This document shows positions 36,988 to 46,715 of a stretch of DNA of 64,000 nucleotides, piece after piece. Origin of the DNA: Pyxidicoccus sp. MSG2 (GTDB taxonomy: Bacteria; Myxococcota; Myxococcia; Myxococcales; Myxococcaceae). The stretch is taken from contig NZ_JAPNKC010000001.1 of the NCBI RefSeq assembly GCF_026626705.1, positions 10,061,001 through 10,125,000 on the forward strand, read 5' to 3'. A model generated the notes under the pieces. The model had not been told where the DNA came from, made no database searches, and saw nothing but the letters and a program-made list of their open reading frames with translations. The translations under genes were made by a program, and so were the position numbers. How positions within the stretch are numbered: the stretch's first letter is position 1; every line of letters starts with the position of its first letter.

Positions 36988-39390
36988 GTGCACTCGGCCG
37001 AACGGCGTACCGTCCATCGCTGGAGTTTCATCTGGACCGGGGCCCTCGTGGCCCTGGTGGGCTTCATCCTGCTCGGGCTGGCCATCTCCGCGTCGCAGGC
37101 GTGGGCGGAGGTGAGCGGCGCCCTGGGGCTGTCCCTCCTCGGGTGGGGTGGGGTGCTCCAGGTGTTCGACGCCGCCGTGCTCCTGCCCGTCCGGTCCGCC
37201 GTGGGCGGGGCCGGCGCGCAGGGCAGCCCCGGCATGCTGGTGTCCGGCACGCTCGTCTGGCTGGCGGGCTGGGGGCTCATCGCCGCCGGCATCCGCCGCG
37301 CCACCGGCCCCGGTGAGGGGCCCAGCCCGGCCGCGGGCGCCCCGCTGTACCCGCGCCTGGCTCGCTACCGGGACTTCTACTGGAGCACGCTGGGCGCCTA
37401 CGGCGGCGGCATCCTCCTGGCGGAGGTGGCCCTCATCCTCCTCCAGACGGTGCTCTCCAGCGGCGTGCCGTCCACGGAGTTGGGCGGCTCGGCGCAGAAC
37501 GTCGGCGGGGGCCTGTCGCTGCCGCCCACCGGGGCCTTCGCCATCTCCCTGGTGGTGTCGTGCGCGGTGGCCTTCATCTGCGGCTTCATCGGCGCCTCGC
37601 GCGCGCAGCGGCTGTCGCTGCCCGAAGCCACCATCGGCGTGCTCTACCTCGGCCTGCCCATCCCCATCGTCCTCACGTTGATGGAGCGGGTGCCCGCGCT
37701 GCAGCTGGCGCTCGGCTACCGGCTGCGCGAGGTGACGTACGTGGCGGGCCTGCTCGGCCGCCCGGAGCTGGCGTACTGGCTGGTCTTCACCGCGTTGGTG
37801 CTGGCACTGGTGCTGGGCATCAACACCGGCTTCATCGCCGCCGGCAGCGGCCGGGTGGACCTGAAGCTGGGCTTCGAGCTGTTCGTCGCGCGCCGCCACG
37901 TGGCGGTGTTCCGCCCGTCGCTGCTGCTGGGCACGCTGGCGGTGCTGATGTTCGGCATCATCCCGCCGCTGCTCATCTACTTCATCATCCGCTCGGCGGA
38001 AGCCGCCGTGGAGCGCACCCGCATCCGTGCGCTCGGCGTGGCGGACCCGCTGGCGGCCGCCTCCGACCTCAACCGACTGAAGCTGCGCGAGCAGTCGCCC
38101 ACCATGATGATGACCGCGCTGTCCGTGGGCGGCGTGGGCGTGGGCGTCATGGCGCTCATCATCGTGCTGTCGGTGATGAGCGGCTTCGAGGCCGACCTGC
38201 AGCAGAAGATTCTGGGCACCAACGCGCACGCGGTGGTGTCCAAGTACGCGGGCGAGCTGCCCGAGTACCCCAAGGTCATGGAGTCCATCAGCCGCGTCCC
38301 CGGCGTGGTGGGCCAGACGCCCTTCATCATCAACCAGGTGATGATTGCCTCCGAGGGCAACGTCGACGGCGTCATCATCAAGGGCATCGACCCGCAGACG
38401 GTGGGCTCGGTGACGGACCTGCCGAACTACCTCCTCGGCGGCGGCAAGCTCGAAATCCTCTACACGCCGGAGAAGATCCTCAACCGCGGCCTCCTCGATG
38501 AGGAGGACGCCGCCTCGCCCGCGGGCGGCAGCGGTACGGAGGCAGGCGCCGAGGACGACATCATCCGCCGCTCCGGCAAGCCGACGAAGCCCGCGGTGCT
38601 GCCGGGCATCATCGTCGGCCGCGAGCTGGCGGCCTCCCTGCGCGTGGTGGTGGGAGACCGGGTGAACGTGGTGTCCCCGCTCGGCACGGAGCTGGGCCCG
38701 TCGGGGCCGATTCCCAAGAGCCGCGCCTTCCGCGTCGCGGGCATCTTCTACTCGGGCATGTACGAGTACGACTCCAAGTTCGTCTACATCCTGCTCAAGG
38801 AGGCGCAGAACTTCTTCGAAGTCTCAGGCGCCTCGGGCATCGAGCTGAAGGTGGCGGACATCGACGACGCGCGCCGCATCGCCGGGCAGGTGGTGAAGGT
38901 GCTGGGCGGATACCCCTACCGGGCACGGGACTGGGGGGAGATGAACAAGAACCTCTTCTCCGCGCTGCGCCTGGAGAAGCTGGTGATGGGCATCATCCTG
39001 TCCATCATCATCGTCGTGGCCGCCGGCCTCATCGTCGCCACCGTCATCATGCTGGTGCTGGAGAAGCGCAAGGAGATCTCCGTCCTCAAGGCGCTGGGCG
39101 TCTCCGACGGCGGCATCGTGAAGATCTTCCTCGCCGAGGGCCTGCAGATTGGCGTCGCGGGCGGCCTGCTGGGCCTCTTCTCCGGACTTGCCTGGTGCGT
39201 CTTCATCGAGAAGGTGGGCATCAAGCTGGACCCGGAGGTCTATTACATTCCCGCGCTGCCGGTGCGCATCGAGCCCGTGCAGACCGCGCTGGCCGTCGTC
39301 ATCGCGGTGCTCGTCACCTACCTCGCCTCCATCTACCCGGCCCTCAAGGCCAGCAGCGTGGAGCCGGTGGAAGGCCTCAAGGCGGAGTAG
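36988..39390 (+). CDS. LolC/LolE-like lipoprotein-release permease with N-terminal polytopic extension
   Basis: 800-residue inner-membrane protein. From about residue 370 it is a full FtsX/LolCE-type permease: LREQSPTMMMTALSVGG and LIIVLSVMSGFEADLQQKIL (helix 1), a periplasmic domain (about 415-670), and three C-terminal helices with VLKALGVSDGGIVKIF and YPALKASSVEPVEGLKAE. LolCDE extracts lipoproteins from the inner membrane for delivery to the outer membrane. Residues 1-365 form an added domain with about eight hydrophobic segments not present in usual LolC/E (about 400 residues). GTG 36988 follows GGAGG. lolD begins 2 bases after the stop. Confidence 0.92.
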   Translation: MHSAERRTVHRWSFIWTGALVALVGFILLGLAISASQAWAEVSGALGLSLLGWGGVLQVFDAAVLLPVRSAVGGAGAQGSPGMLVSGTLVWLAGWGLIAAGIRRATGPGEGPSPAAGAPLYPRLARYRDFYWSTLGAYGGGILLAEVALILLQTVLSSGVPSTELGGSAQNVGGGLSLPPTGAFAISLVVSCAVAFICGFIGASRAQRLSLPEATIGVLYLGLPIPIVLTLMERVPALQLALGYRLREVTYVAGLLGRPELAYWLVFTALVLALVLGINTGFIAAGSGRVDLKLGFELFVARRHVAVFRPSLLLGTLAVLMFGIIPPLLIYFIIRSAEAAVERTRIRALGVADPLAAASDLNRLKLREQSPTMMMTALSVGGVGVGVMALIIVLSVMSGFEADLQQKILGTNAHAVVSKYAGELPEYPKVMESISRVPGVVGQTPFIINQVMIASEGNVDGVIIKGIDPQTVGSVTDLPNYLLGGGKLEILYTPEKILNRGLLDEEDAASPAGGSGTEAGAEDDIIRRSGKPTKPAVLPGIIVGRELAASLRVVVGDRVNVVSPLGTELGPSGPIPKSRAFRVAGIFYSGMYEYDSKFVYILLKEAQNFFEVSGASGIELKVADIDDARRIAGQVVKVLGGYPYRARDWGEMNKNLFSALRLEKLVMGIILSIIIVVAAGLIVATVIMLVLEKRKEISVLKALGVSDGGIVKIFLAEGLQIGVAGGLLGLFSGLAWCVFIEKVGIKLDPEVYYIPALPVRIEPVQTALAVVIAVLVTYLASIYPALKASSVEPVEGLKAE

Positions 39391-39392
39391 CC

Positions 39393-40067
<675 letters not shown>

Positions 40068-40143
40068 TGACCCGTTGCTTTTGGATTGAGGGACTCGCGC
40101 CCCTTCCCGTACATTGCCCCGCCTTTTCCTGGCCGGTCTCCCC

Positions 40144-42636
40144 TTGAGGCTCCCCGTTCTGTCGCGCAAGTCACTGCTCCCGCTGCTGGCGGTCGCCCTG
40201 TTCTCCCTCGTGCCCGGACGCGTCCGGGCCCAGGTGGACGGTGGTGTGCCCGCTCCCGCGCCTGTTCCGGCGGTGACCTCTCCTTCTGCCCTCTCCCTGG
40301 AGCCCTCTGACGCGGGCGTCCCGGAAGCGGCTCCAACCCCCGAGGTCGCTCCTCCCGAGGACGCCCCCGTCTCCGCGGACGACGACAACCGGGTGGTGGA
40401 GATTCGCGTCGAGGGCAACAAGCGCGTGGAGGCCGAGGCCATCCGCCGCGCCCTGCGCACCAAGGAGGGCCAGCCCCTGCTGCCCGCCAACACCGCGCAG
40501 GACCTGCGCGCGGTCTGGGCCCTGGGCTACTTCCAGAACGTGGAGCTGCTCGTCCAGCGGCTCCCCAAGGGCGTGGCCTACGTCGTCCGCGTCGAGGAGC
40601 GGCCCGTCATCCGGCTCGTGCAGCTTCAGGGCAACGAGGAGCTGAGCCAGGAGGACCTGAAGGAGGACATCGACGTCAAGCCCAACACCATCCTGGACAT
40701 GGAGACGGTGCGCTCCAGCGTCGCCAAGATCCAGGCGAAGTACGTGGAGAAGGGCTACTTCCTCGCCGAGGTCACCCACCAGATCAAGCCCGTGCCGGAC
40801 AGCCCCGGCAGCGTGGACGTCATCTTCGTGACCAACGAGCGTGCCAAGGTGATGGTGAAGCAGATCACCTTCATCGGCGCGGAGAAGGTCCCCGCGAGCG
40901 TGCTGAAGGAGACGATGATCACCCGCGAGGGTGGCTACTTCTCCTTCTTCACCGGCGAGGGCACCTACCGCCAGGAAGCCTTCGAGCGCGACCTCCAGGT
41001 CATCCAGTACGCCTACTTCGACCGCGGCTTCATCAACGTCCGGGTGGACAAGCCCGGCGTCCAGCTCTCCGCGGACAAGCGCTTCATCTACATCACCATC
41101 CGCGTCACCGAGGGCGAGTCCTACGACATCGGGAAGATCGACTTCTCCGGTGACGTGCTCCCCGACGTGTCCAAGGAGACGATGGCGTCGCTGATGCAGT
41201 CGCGCACGGGAGCGCGCTTCAACCGCACCCAGCTGTCGCAGGACATCGTCTCCGTCTCGGACGTCTACTACGACCGCGGCTACGCCTACGCGAACATCAA
41301 CCCCGTCACCAGCGTCAACGCGGACAACAAGACGGTGGACCTGACCTTCGACGTGCAGAAGGGCCCCCAGGTCACGATTGAGCGCATCGAAGTCGTGGGC
41401 AACAGCAAGACGCGCGACAAGGTCATCCGCCGCGAGCTGCGCGTATACGAGGGCGAGCTGTACAGCGGCACCGGCGTGCGCCGCAGCCGAGAGCGCGTCA
41501 CCGCCCTGGGCTTCTTCGAGACGGTGGAAATCACCCAGCGCCCCGGCAGCCAGGACGACACCATCGTCCTGCAGGTGGAAGTGAAGGAGAAGGCCACCGG
41601 CACCTTCCAGGTGGGCCTCGGCTTCTCCAACGTGGAGAACTTCATCTTCACGGCGCAGATCTCCCAGAACAACTTCCTGGGCTGGGGCCAGAGCGTCTCC
41701 GCGTCCGCCCAGATTTCGGGCCTGCGCTCCCTGGTGCAGCTGTCCTTCTATGACCCGTACTTCCTGGACACGAAGTACCTGCTGTCGACGGAGTTCTTCC
41801 GCGTCCAGGCGGACTACGAGGGCTTCATCCGCAACTCCACGGGTGGCAGCGTCTCCATCGGCTACCAGTTCATCGACGACCTGCTGGGCACCGTCGGCTA
41901 CTCGCGTGAGTGGGTGGACGTGGAGGCGGGGCAGAACCTGGGCGCGGTGCTGCTGGCCAACCAGTTCCTGTCCGGCGTCACCAGCGCGCTGCGCCTGTCG
42001 GTGTCGTTCGACCGGCGCGACAACCGCCTGTTCCCCTCGCGCGGCTTCATCCACTATGGCTCGGTGGAGACGGCCCCCGGCTTCCTGGGCGGCACGTTCC
42101 TCTTCAACCGGTACACCGCGTACTCGCGCCTGTACTTCCCCATGCCGCTGGGCTTCGTCTTCAAGACCAACGCCACCATCGGCTACATCCAGCAGCTGGA
42201 CCAGGACAAGCCGCTGCCCATCTCCGAGCTCTTCTACGTCGGCGGCATCAACAGCGTCCGCGGCTACTACCTGCGCAGCATCAGCCCCTCGGTGAAGGTG
42301 CCCCGCTCCGGCAACCCGGACGCCACCACCACGGACTTCCTGGTGGGCGGCAACAAGCAGCTCATCTTCAACCTCGAGCTGGAGTTCCCCATCTTCGAGA
42401 AGGCCGGCCTGCGCGGCGTGCTCTTCTACGACGCGGGCAACTCCTTCGCGACGACCGAGCGCTTCTTCCAGGACAAGCAGGACAAGCTGCCGCTCGGCCT
42501 CTTCCACTCGGCGGGCTTCGGCTTCCGCTGGTTCTCGCCCATTGGCCCCCTGCGCTTCGAGTGGGGCATCCCGCTCACCAGGCGGCCGGAAGACGACCGC
42601 ATCCTGTTCGAGTTCACTATCGGCAACTTCTTCTGA
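40144..42636 (+). CDS. bamA: BamA, outer-membrane protein assembly factor
   Basis: 830-residue Omp85 protein, the central barrel of the BAM complex that folds outer-membrane proteins. A signal peptide ends near GRVRAQ, followed by a Pro/Ala linker, five POTRA domains (from VVEIRVEGNKRVEAEAIRRA to about residue 450), and a 16-strand barrel with the lid-lock region VSFDRRDNRLFPSRGF and a C-terminal ..EFTIGNFF ending in Phe. The TTG at 40144 gives a well-formed signal peptide; a TTG at 40114 is the alternative, and neither has a clear ribosome site. Placement just before skp, lpxD, fabZ and lpxA is a widely conserved order. Confidence 0.94.
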   Translation: MRLPVLSRKSLLPLLAVALFSLVPGRVRAQVDGGVPAPAPVPAVTSPSALSLEPSDAGVPEAAPTPEVAPPEDAPVSADDDNRVVEIRVEGNKRVEAEAIRRALRTKEGQPLLPANTAQDLRAVWALGYFQNVELLVQRLPKGVAYVVRVEERPVIRLVQLQGNEELSQEDLKEDIDVKPNTILDMETVRSSVAKIQAKYVEKGYFLAEVTHQIKPVPDSPGSVDVIFVTNERAKVMVKQITFIGAEKVPASVLKETMITREGGYFSFFTGEGTYRQEAFERDLQVIQYAYFDRGFINVRVDKPGVQLSADKRFIYITIRVTEGESYDIGKIDFSGDVLPDVSKETMASLMQSRTGARFNRTQLSQDIVSVSDVYYDRGYAYANINPVTSVNADNKTVDLTFDVQKGPQVTIERIEVVGNSKTRDKVIRRELRVYEGELYSGTGVRRSRERVTALGFFETVEITQRPGSQDDTIVLQVEVKEKATGTFQVGLGFSNVENFIFTAQISQNNFLGWGQSVSASAQISGLRSLVQLSFYDPYFLDTKYLLSTEFFRVQADYEGFIRNSTGGSVSIGYQFIDDLLGTVGYSREWVDVEAGQNLGAVLLANQFLSGVTSALRLSVSFDRRDNRLFPSRGFIHYGSVETAPGFLGGTFLFNRYTAYSRLYFPMPLGFVFKTNATIGYIQQLDQDKPLPISELFYVGGINSVRGYYLRSISPSVKVPRSGNPDATTTDFLVGGNKQLIFNLELEFPIFEKAGLRGVLFYDAGNSFATTERFFQDKQDKLPLGLFHSAGFGFRWFSPIGPLRFEWGIPLTRRPEDDRILFEFTIGNFF

Positions 42637-42666
42637 TAAGCCGTGCTCCGCTTTTTCCCGGCTCCA

Positions 42667-42683
42667 CCCCCCCCTCGGGGGGG
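42667..42683 (+). terminator. C/G-run hairpin between bamA and skp
   Basis: Eight C residues (42667-42674), TC, then seven G residues (42677-42683) can fold into a stem of six G-C pairs with a CTCG loop. It lies 30 bases after the bamA stop and may attenuate read-through into skp. Confidence 0.4.
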
Positions 42684-42743
42684 ATTGAACAAGCCCGGGG
42701 GCCTGCCGTCGGAGCCTGTAACCTTCCCTAGGAGCTGTTGAAC

Positions 42744-43313
42744 ATGTCGCTTCGCACCACCATCGCGGCCGCGGCCGCTGTCGTTTCGCTCGCCCTGCCG
42801 GTGGCTGCTTCCGCCGAGCAGAAGATCGCCTTCGTGGATCTGCAGCGCGTCCTGCTCGAGGTGGATGACGGCAAGGCCGCCAAGGCCCGCCTCCAGAAGT
42901 GGCTGGATGAGCGCCAGAAGGAAATCGACCGGGAGCAGGACACCCTCCGCAAGGAGAAGGAGCTGCTGGACAAGCAGGCCAGCGCCATGAGCCCGGAGAC
43001 CAAGGCGCAGAAGGAGGCGGAGCTCCAGCGCAAGGTGATGGTGCTCGCGCAGAAGTGGGAGAAGAGCCGGGCCGAGGCCGCCAACAAGGAGCGGCAGGAG
43101 ATGGAGCCCATCGTCGGGAAGATCGACCAGGTCATCGCCGGCCTCGCCGAGCGTGACGACCTGTCCTTCGTCCTGGAGAAGCGCGACTCGGGCCTCGTCT
43201 TCGCCCGCTCGCAGCACGACATCTCCAACGAGGTCATCCGCGCGTACAACTCGGCGAAGAAGCCCGCCGCGGCGCCGAAGGACGCGCCGACGAAGGACGC
43301 TCCGAAGAAGTAG
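42744..43313 (+). CDS. skp: Skp/OmpH periplasmic chaperone
   Basis: 189-residue periplasmic protein with a signal peptide (to SAEQ, residue about 26) and the OmpH pattern: QKIAFVDLQRVLLEVDDGK at the start of the mature part, then a long coiled coil (about 55-135) rich in Lys, Glu and Gln, and a small C-terminal beta part (LSFVLEKRDSGLVFA, ISNEVIRAYN). The tail (KPAAAPKDAPTKDAPKK) is low complexity. Skp trimers hold unfolded outer-membrane proteins on their way to BAM. ATG 42744 has AGGAG upstream; TTG 42738 is the alternative. Confidence 0.92.
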   Translation: MSLRTTIAAAAAVVSLALPVAASAEQKIAFVDLQRVLLEVDDGKAAKARLQKWLDERQKEIDREQDTLRKEKELLDKQASAMSPETKAQKEAELQRKVMVLAQKWEKSRAEAANKERQEMEPIVGKIDQVIAGLAERDDLSFVLEKRDSGLVFARSQHDISNEVIRAYNSAKKPAAAPKDAPTKDAPKK

Positions 43314-43324
43314 TCGGCTCCCCC

Positions 43325-44389
43325 GTGCAGACCCCCTCGACCCCCCGACGGCTCGGGGAGCTTGCCGCCCACGTGGGCGGTGAGCTCCTCGGCGACCCAG
43401 AGCAGCTCATCCACGGACTCAACGGGCTCGAGGAAGCGGGCCCGGGGGACGTGTCCTTCTACGGCAACGTGCGCTACCGGCGGCAGTTCGAGGCCAGCCG
43501 CGCCTCCGCCGTCCTGGTGGGCACCGACACGCCGCCCCGCGACGGGGTAGCGCTCGTGCGCGTGCCCAACCCGCACCTGGCCTACGCGAAGCTCCTGGCC
43601 CTGTTCCACCCGCCCTCGCGTCCGTCCCCGGGCGTACGTCCCGGCGCGTGGGTGCACCCGGAGGCCACCGTCCATCCAGCGGCCGCGGTGCTGCCCGGCG
43701 CCTCGGTGGACCGCGGCGCTTCCGTGGGCGCGCGCACGGTGCTGTACCCCGGCGCCTATGTGGGCGAGCACGCCCGCGTGGGCGACGACTGCATCCTGTA
43801 CCCCAACGTCACGGTGCGCGAGCGCTGCATCCTCGGCGCGCGCGTCATCCTCCACGCCTCCAGCGTGGTGGGCGCGGACGGCTTCGGCTTCGCCTTCAAC
43901 CCGGAAGGGGCGGAAGGGCCGGAGCACTTCAAGATTCCCCAGGTGGGCATCGTCCGCATCGAGGACGACGTCGAAGTCGGGGCCTGCACGTGCATCGACC
44001 GCGCGACGGTGGGTGAGACGGTGGTGGGCCGCGGCACGAAGCTCGACAACCTGGTGCAGATTGCCCACAACGTGAAGGTGGGTCCGCTGTCGCTCATCTG
44101 CGCGCAGGCCGGCGTGTCCGGCTCGGCGGAGATTGGCACCGGCGTGGTGCTGGCCGGGCAGGTGGGCGTGGTGGGCCACATCCGCGTGGGCGACTTGGCC
44201 AAGGTCGGCGCCCAGTCCGGCGTGGCGCACGACGTGGAGGACGGACAGGTGGTGAGCGGCAGTCCGGCCGTGCCCCACCGCGACTGGCTGAGGGCCAGCG
44301 CCGCGGCGGGACAGGTGGCGGACCTGCTCAAGGAAATGCGCGCCCTGCGCCGCAGGGTGGAGACGCTCGAGAAGGAGAAGGGGGAGTGA
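43325..44389 (+). CDS. lpxD: UDP-3-O-acylglucosamine N-acyltransferase
   Basis: 354-residue left-handed beta-helix acyltransferase performing the third step of lipid A synthesis. The N-terminal uridine-binding domain (about 8-100: LNGLEEAGPGDVSFYGN) precedes many hexapeptide repeats, the catalytic histidine H248 in VQIAHNVKVG, and the fatty-acid pocket region. A C-terminal helix (KEMRALRRRVETLEKEKGE) is typical for trimers. GTG 43325 is 9 bases after the skp stop. It ends in TGATG overlapping the fabZ start. Confidence 0.95.
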   Translation: MQTPSTPRRLGELAAHVGGELLGDPEQLIHGLNGLEEAGPGDVSFYGNVRYRRQFEASRASAVLVGTDTPPRDGVALVRVPNPHLAYAKLLALFHPPSRPSPGVRPGAWVHPEATVHPAAAVLPGASVDRGASVGARTVLYPGAYVGEHARVGDDCILYPNVTVRERCILGARVILHASSVVGADGFGFAFNPEGAEGPEHFKIPQVGIVRIEDDVEVGACTCIDRATVGETVVGRGTKLDNLVQIAHNVKVGPLSLICAQAGVSGSAEIGTGVVLAGQVGVVGHIRVGDLAKVGAQSGVAHDVEDGQVVSGSPAVPHRDWLRASAAAGQVADLLKEMRALRRRVETLEKEKGE

Positions 44390-44850
44390 TGGACATCCAA
44401 GAGATCCAGAACCTGCTGCCGCACCGGTACCCGTTCCTCCTCATCGACCGGGTGCTGGAGATCATCCCCGGTCAGAAGCTGACGGCGTACAAGAACGTCA
44501 CCATCAACGAGCCCTTCTTCAACGGCCACTTCCCCGGCCAGCCGGTCATGCCGGGTGTGCTCATCCTGGAGGCGCTGGCGCAGGCCATGGCCATCCTCGC
44601 CTACAAGAGCGAGGGCATGGACCCGAACCGCAAGCTCACCTACCTGATGGGCGTGGACGGCGCGCGCTTCCGCAAGCCGGTGATTCCCGGAGACAGGCTG
44701 CAGCTCGCGATTGAAGTGGTCCGGCATAAGGGCTCGGTGTGGAAGACGAAGGGCACGGCGACGGTGGATGGCGTGAGGGTCGCCGAGGGCGAGTTCCTGG
44801 CCACCGTCGTGGACAAGAACGCCAAGGCGGACGAGAGCGCGGCGTCCTGA
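44389..44850 (+). CDS. fabZ: 3-hydroxyacyl-ACP dehydratase FabZ
   Basis: 153-residue hot-dog-fold enzyme of fatty-acid elongation. It has PHRYPFLLIDRV near the N-terminus and the catalytic pair H47 (FNGHFPGQPVMPG) and E61 (LILEALAQ). It dehydrates 3-hydroxyacyl-ACP and so competes with LpxA and LpxD for the same substrate, which explains the common lpxD-fabZ-lpxA order. ATG 44389 overlaps the lpxD stop (TGATG). Confidence 0.96.
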   Translation: MDIQEIQNLLPHRYPFLLIDRVLEIIPGQKLTAYKNVTINEPFFNGHFPGQPVMPGVLILEALAQAMAILAYKSEGMDPNRKLTYLMGVDGARFRKPVIPGDRLQLAIEVVRHKGSVWKTKGTATVDGVRVAEGEFLATVVDKNAKADESAAS

Positions 44851-44879
44851 CCGCGGCCGCGCGAGCAATAGGAGAGGTC

Positions 44880-45656
44880 ATGGCTCAGGTTCATCCCACC
44901 GCGGTGGTCCATCCCGGCGCCCGCCTTCATGAGTCGGTGGAGGTCGGGCCCTACACGGTCATCGGTCCCCAGGTGACGCTCGGCGAGGGCACGCGGGTGG
45001 CCTCGCACGTCGTCATCGAGGGCCGCACGACGCTGGGCGCCCGCAACCGCATCTTCCAGTTCACCTCCATCGGCGCGGACCCGCAGGACCTGAAGTACGC
45101 GGGCGAGGACACCGAGCTCGTCCTCGGGGACGACAACCAGGTCCGCGAGTTCGTCACCCTGCACAAGGGCACGGCGGGCGGCGGCGGTGCCACGCGCATC
45201 GGCAGCGGCAACCTCTTCATGGCCAACAGCCACGTGGCGCACGACTGCGTCGTGGGCAACGGCTGCCGCATCGGCAACGGCTCCGCGCTGGCGGGGCACG
45301 TGACGATGGAGGACCACGTCATCATCAGTGGCCTCGCGGCGGTGCACCAGTTCACCCGGCTGGGCAAGCACGCCTTCATCTCCGGCGGCGCCATGGTGAC
45401 CATGGACATTCCGCCCTACGCCACGGCGCAGGGAGACCGGGCGGAACTGGTGGGCCTGAACACGGTGGGCCTGGAGCGCAGCGGCTACTCCAAGGAGCAG
45501 ATCGAGCGCATCAAGGAGGCCCACCGCATCATGTTCCGCTCGAAGCTGGGCCTGCAGGACGCGCTGGCCCGGTTGCGCACGGAGCTGGGGGGCCATCCCG
45601 AGGTGGACCACCTCATCGACTTCGTCCTGCAGAGCAAGCGCGGCCTGACGCGCTAG
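44880..45656 (+). CDS. lpxA: UDP-N-acetylglucosamine acyltransferase
   Basis: 258-residue left-handed beta-helix enzyme catalysing the first step of lipid A synthesis. It starts with MAQVHPTAVVHPGARL, has hexapeptide repeats, the catalytic region MANSHVAHDCVVGNG, and a helical tail with AHRIMFRSKLGLQDAL. ATG 44880 follows GGAGAGG. The stop TAG is shared by one base with the possible GTG start of lpxI. Confidence 0.96.
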   Translation: MAQVHPTAVVHPGARLHESVEVGPYTVIGPQVTLGEGTRVASHVVIEGRTTLGARNRIFQFTSIGADPQDLKYAGEDTELVLGDDNQVREFVTLHKGTAGGGGATRIGSGNLFMANSHVAHDCVVGNGCRIGNGSALAGHVTMEDHVIISGLAAVHQFTRLGKHAFISGGAMVTMDIPPYATAQGDRAELVGLNTVGLERSGYSKEQIERIKEAHRIMFRSKLGLQDALARLRTELGGHPEVDHLIDFVLQSKRGLTR

Positions 45657-45685
45657 TGCCCCCGGCCATGGAAGGAGCGTCGGCG

Positions 45686-46489
45686 GTGGAGCGCATCGGC
45701 CTCATCGCGGGCAACGGCCGGCTGCCCTTCCTCTTCGCGCGCGCGGCGCGTGCGCGGGGCCTGGAGGTGGTGGCCGTAGCGCACCGGGGGGAGACGGACC
45801 CGGCGCTGGCCTCGGAAGTCACCCTGCTCACGTGGGTGCGGGTGGGGCAGGTGGACCGCATCCAGAAGGCCTTCCGCGAGGCGGGCGTGAAGCAGGCGGC
45901 CATGGCGGGCGGCATCGGCCGGGTGCGGGCGCTGGCGGAGGCCCGGCCGGACCTGGGCGCGGTGCGCATCATCTCCAAGCTGCGCAGCTTCCGGGACGAC
46001 TCGCTCCTGCGCGCGGTGGCCGCGGACTTCGAGGCGCGCGGCGTCACCATCATCGCCCCCACGGACTTCCTCGGCGAGGTGCTGTGCCCGGAAGGGCACC
46101 TGGCGGGACCGAAGCTCCACCCGGCGCAGGAGAAGGACGTGGTGCTGGGCCGCGAGGTGGCGGTGCTGCTGGGCCAGGCGGACGTGGGCCAGACGGTGGT
46201 GGTGCACAACGGCCACGTGCTCGCGCTGGAGGCGGTGGAGGGCACGGATGAGACCATCCGCCGGGGCGGGAAGCTGGGCGGTGGCGGCGCCGTGGTGGTG
46301 AAGCGCTGCAAGCCGCAGCAGGATTTGCGCTTCGATTTGCCGGCGGTGGGACCCCGCACGCTGGACGTGATGAAGGAGGTGGGCGCGAAGGTGCTGGCGC
46401 TCGAGGTAGGGCGCACGGTGCTGCTGGACGCACCTGCCCTCTTCGCCGGAGCTGAGTCCGCGGGCATCACCATCGTCGGCGTGCCCTGA
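45686..46489 (+). CDS. lpxI: UDP-2,3-diacylglucosamine pyrophosphatase LpxI
   Basis: 267-residue enzyme cleaving UDP-2,3-diacylglucosamine to lipid X and UMP. It is the LpxI type found where LpxH is absent. Visible are ERIGLIAGNGRLPFLFA, a Rossmann-like N-terminal domain, GGIGRVRALAEARPDL, RDDSLLRAVAADFEARG and a C-terminal domain with GQTVVVHNGHVLALEAVEGT and GTDETIRRGG. GTG 45686 is preferred because AAGGAG lies 8 bases upstream and the protein then begins with the family core; ATG 45668 is the alternative. It ends the operon. Confidence 0.9.
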   Translation: MERIGLIAGNGRLPFLFARAARARGLEVVAVAHRGETDPALASEVTLLTWVRVGQVDRIQKAFREAGVKQAAMAGGIGRVRALAEARPDLGAVRIISKLRSFRDDSLLRAVAADFEARGVTIIAPTDFLGEVLCPEGHLAGPKLHPAQEKDVVLGREVAVLLGQADVGQTVVVHNGHVLALEAVEGTDETIRRGGKLGGGGAVVVKRCKPQQDLRFDLPAVGPRTLDVMKEVGAKVLALEVGRTVLLDAPALFAGAESAGITIVGVP

Positions 46490-46715
46490 GCGAGGCGAAT
46501 GCGGCCGGCCCGGGGGTTGACGGGCCAGGAGCGGCTCGCCTGCACGGCTGTTTCACCGGGTGCCCTGACGTGGGTGAATAACGTCGCACCTCAAACGTCC
46601 CGTGTCGGGAGCATTTCCCCCAGAGGAGCCTCGTCCTAGCCTGCCACGGAGGAATCCACCCAACCGGGCCGTTGTTGGGCCCGCTGCTCGTGACGCCGGA
46701 GGTCGACGCCGCGTG

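Noticed and set aside
42677..42683. C/G homopolymer pair as phase-variation tract
   Set aside because: It lies between genes, not in a coding sequence, and the inverted arrangement fits a hairpin better.
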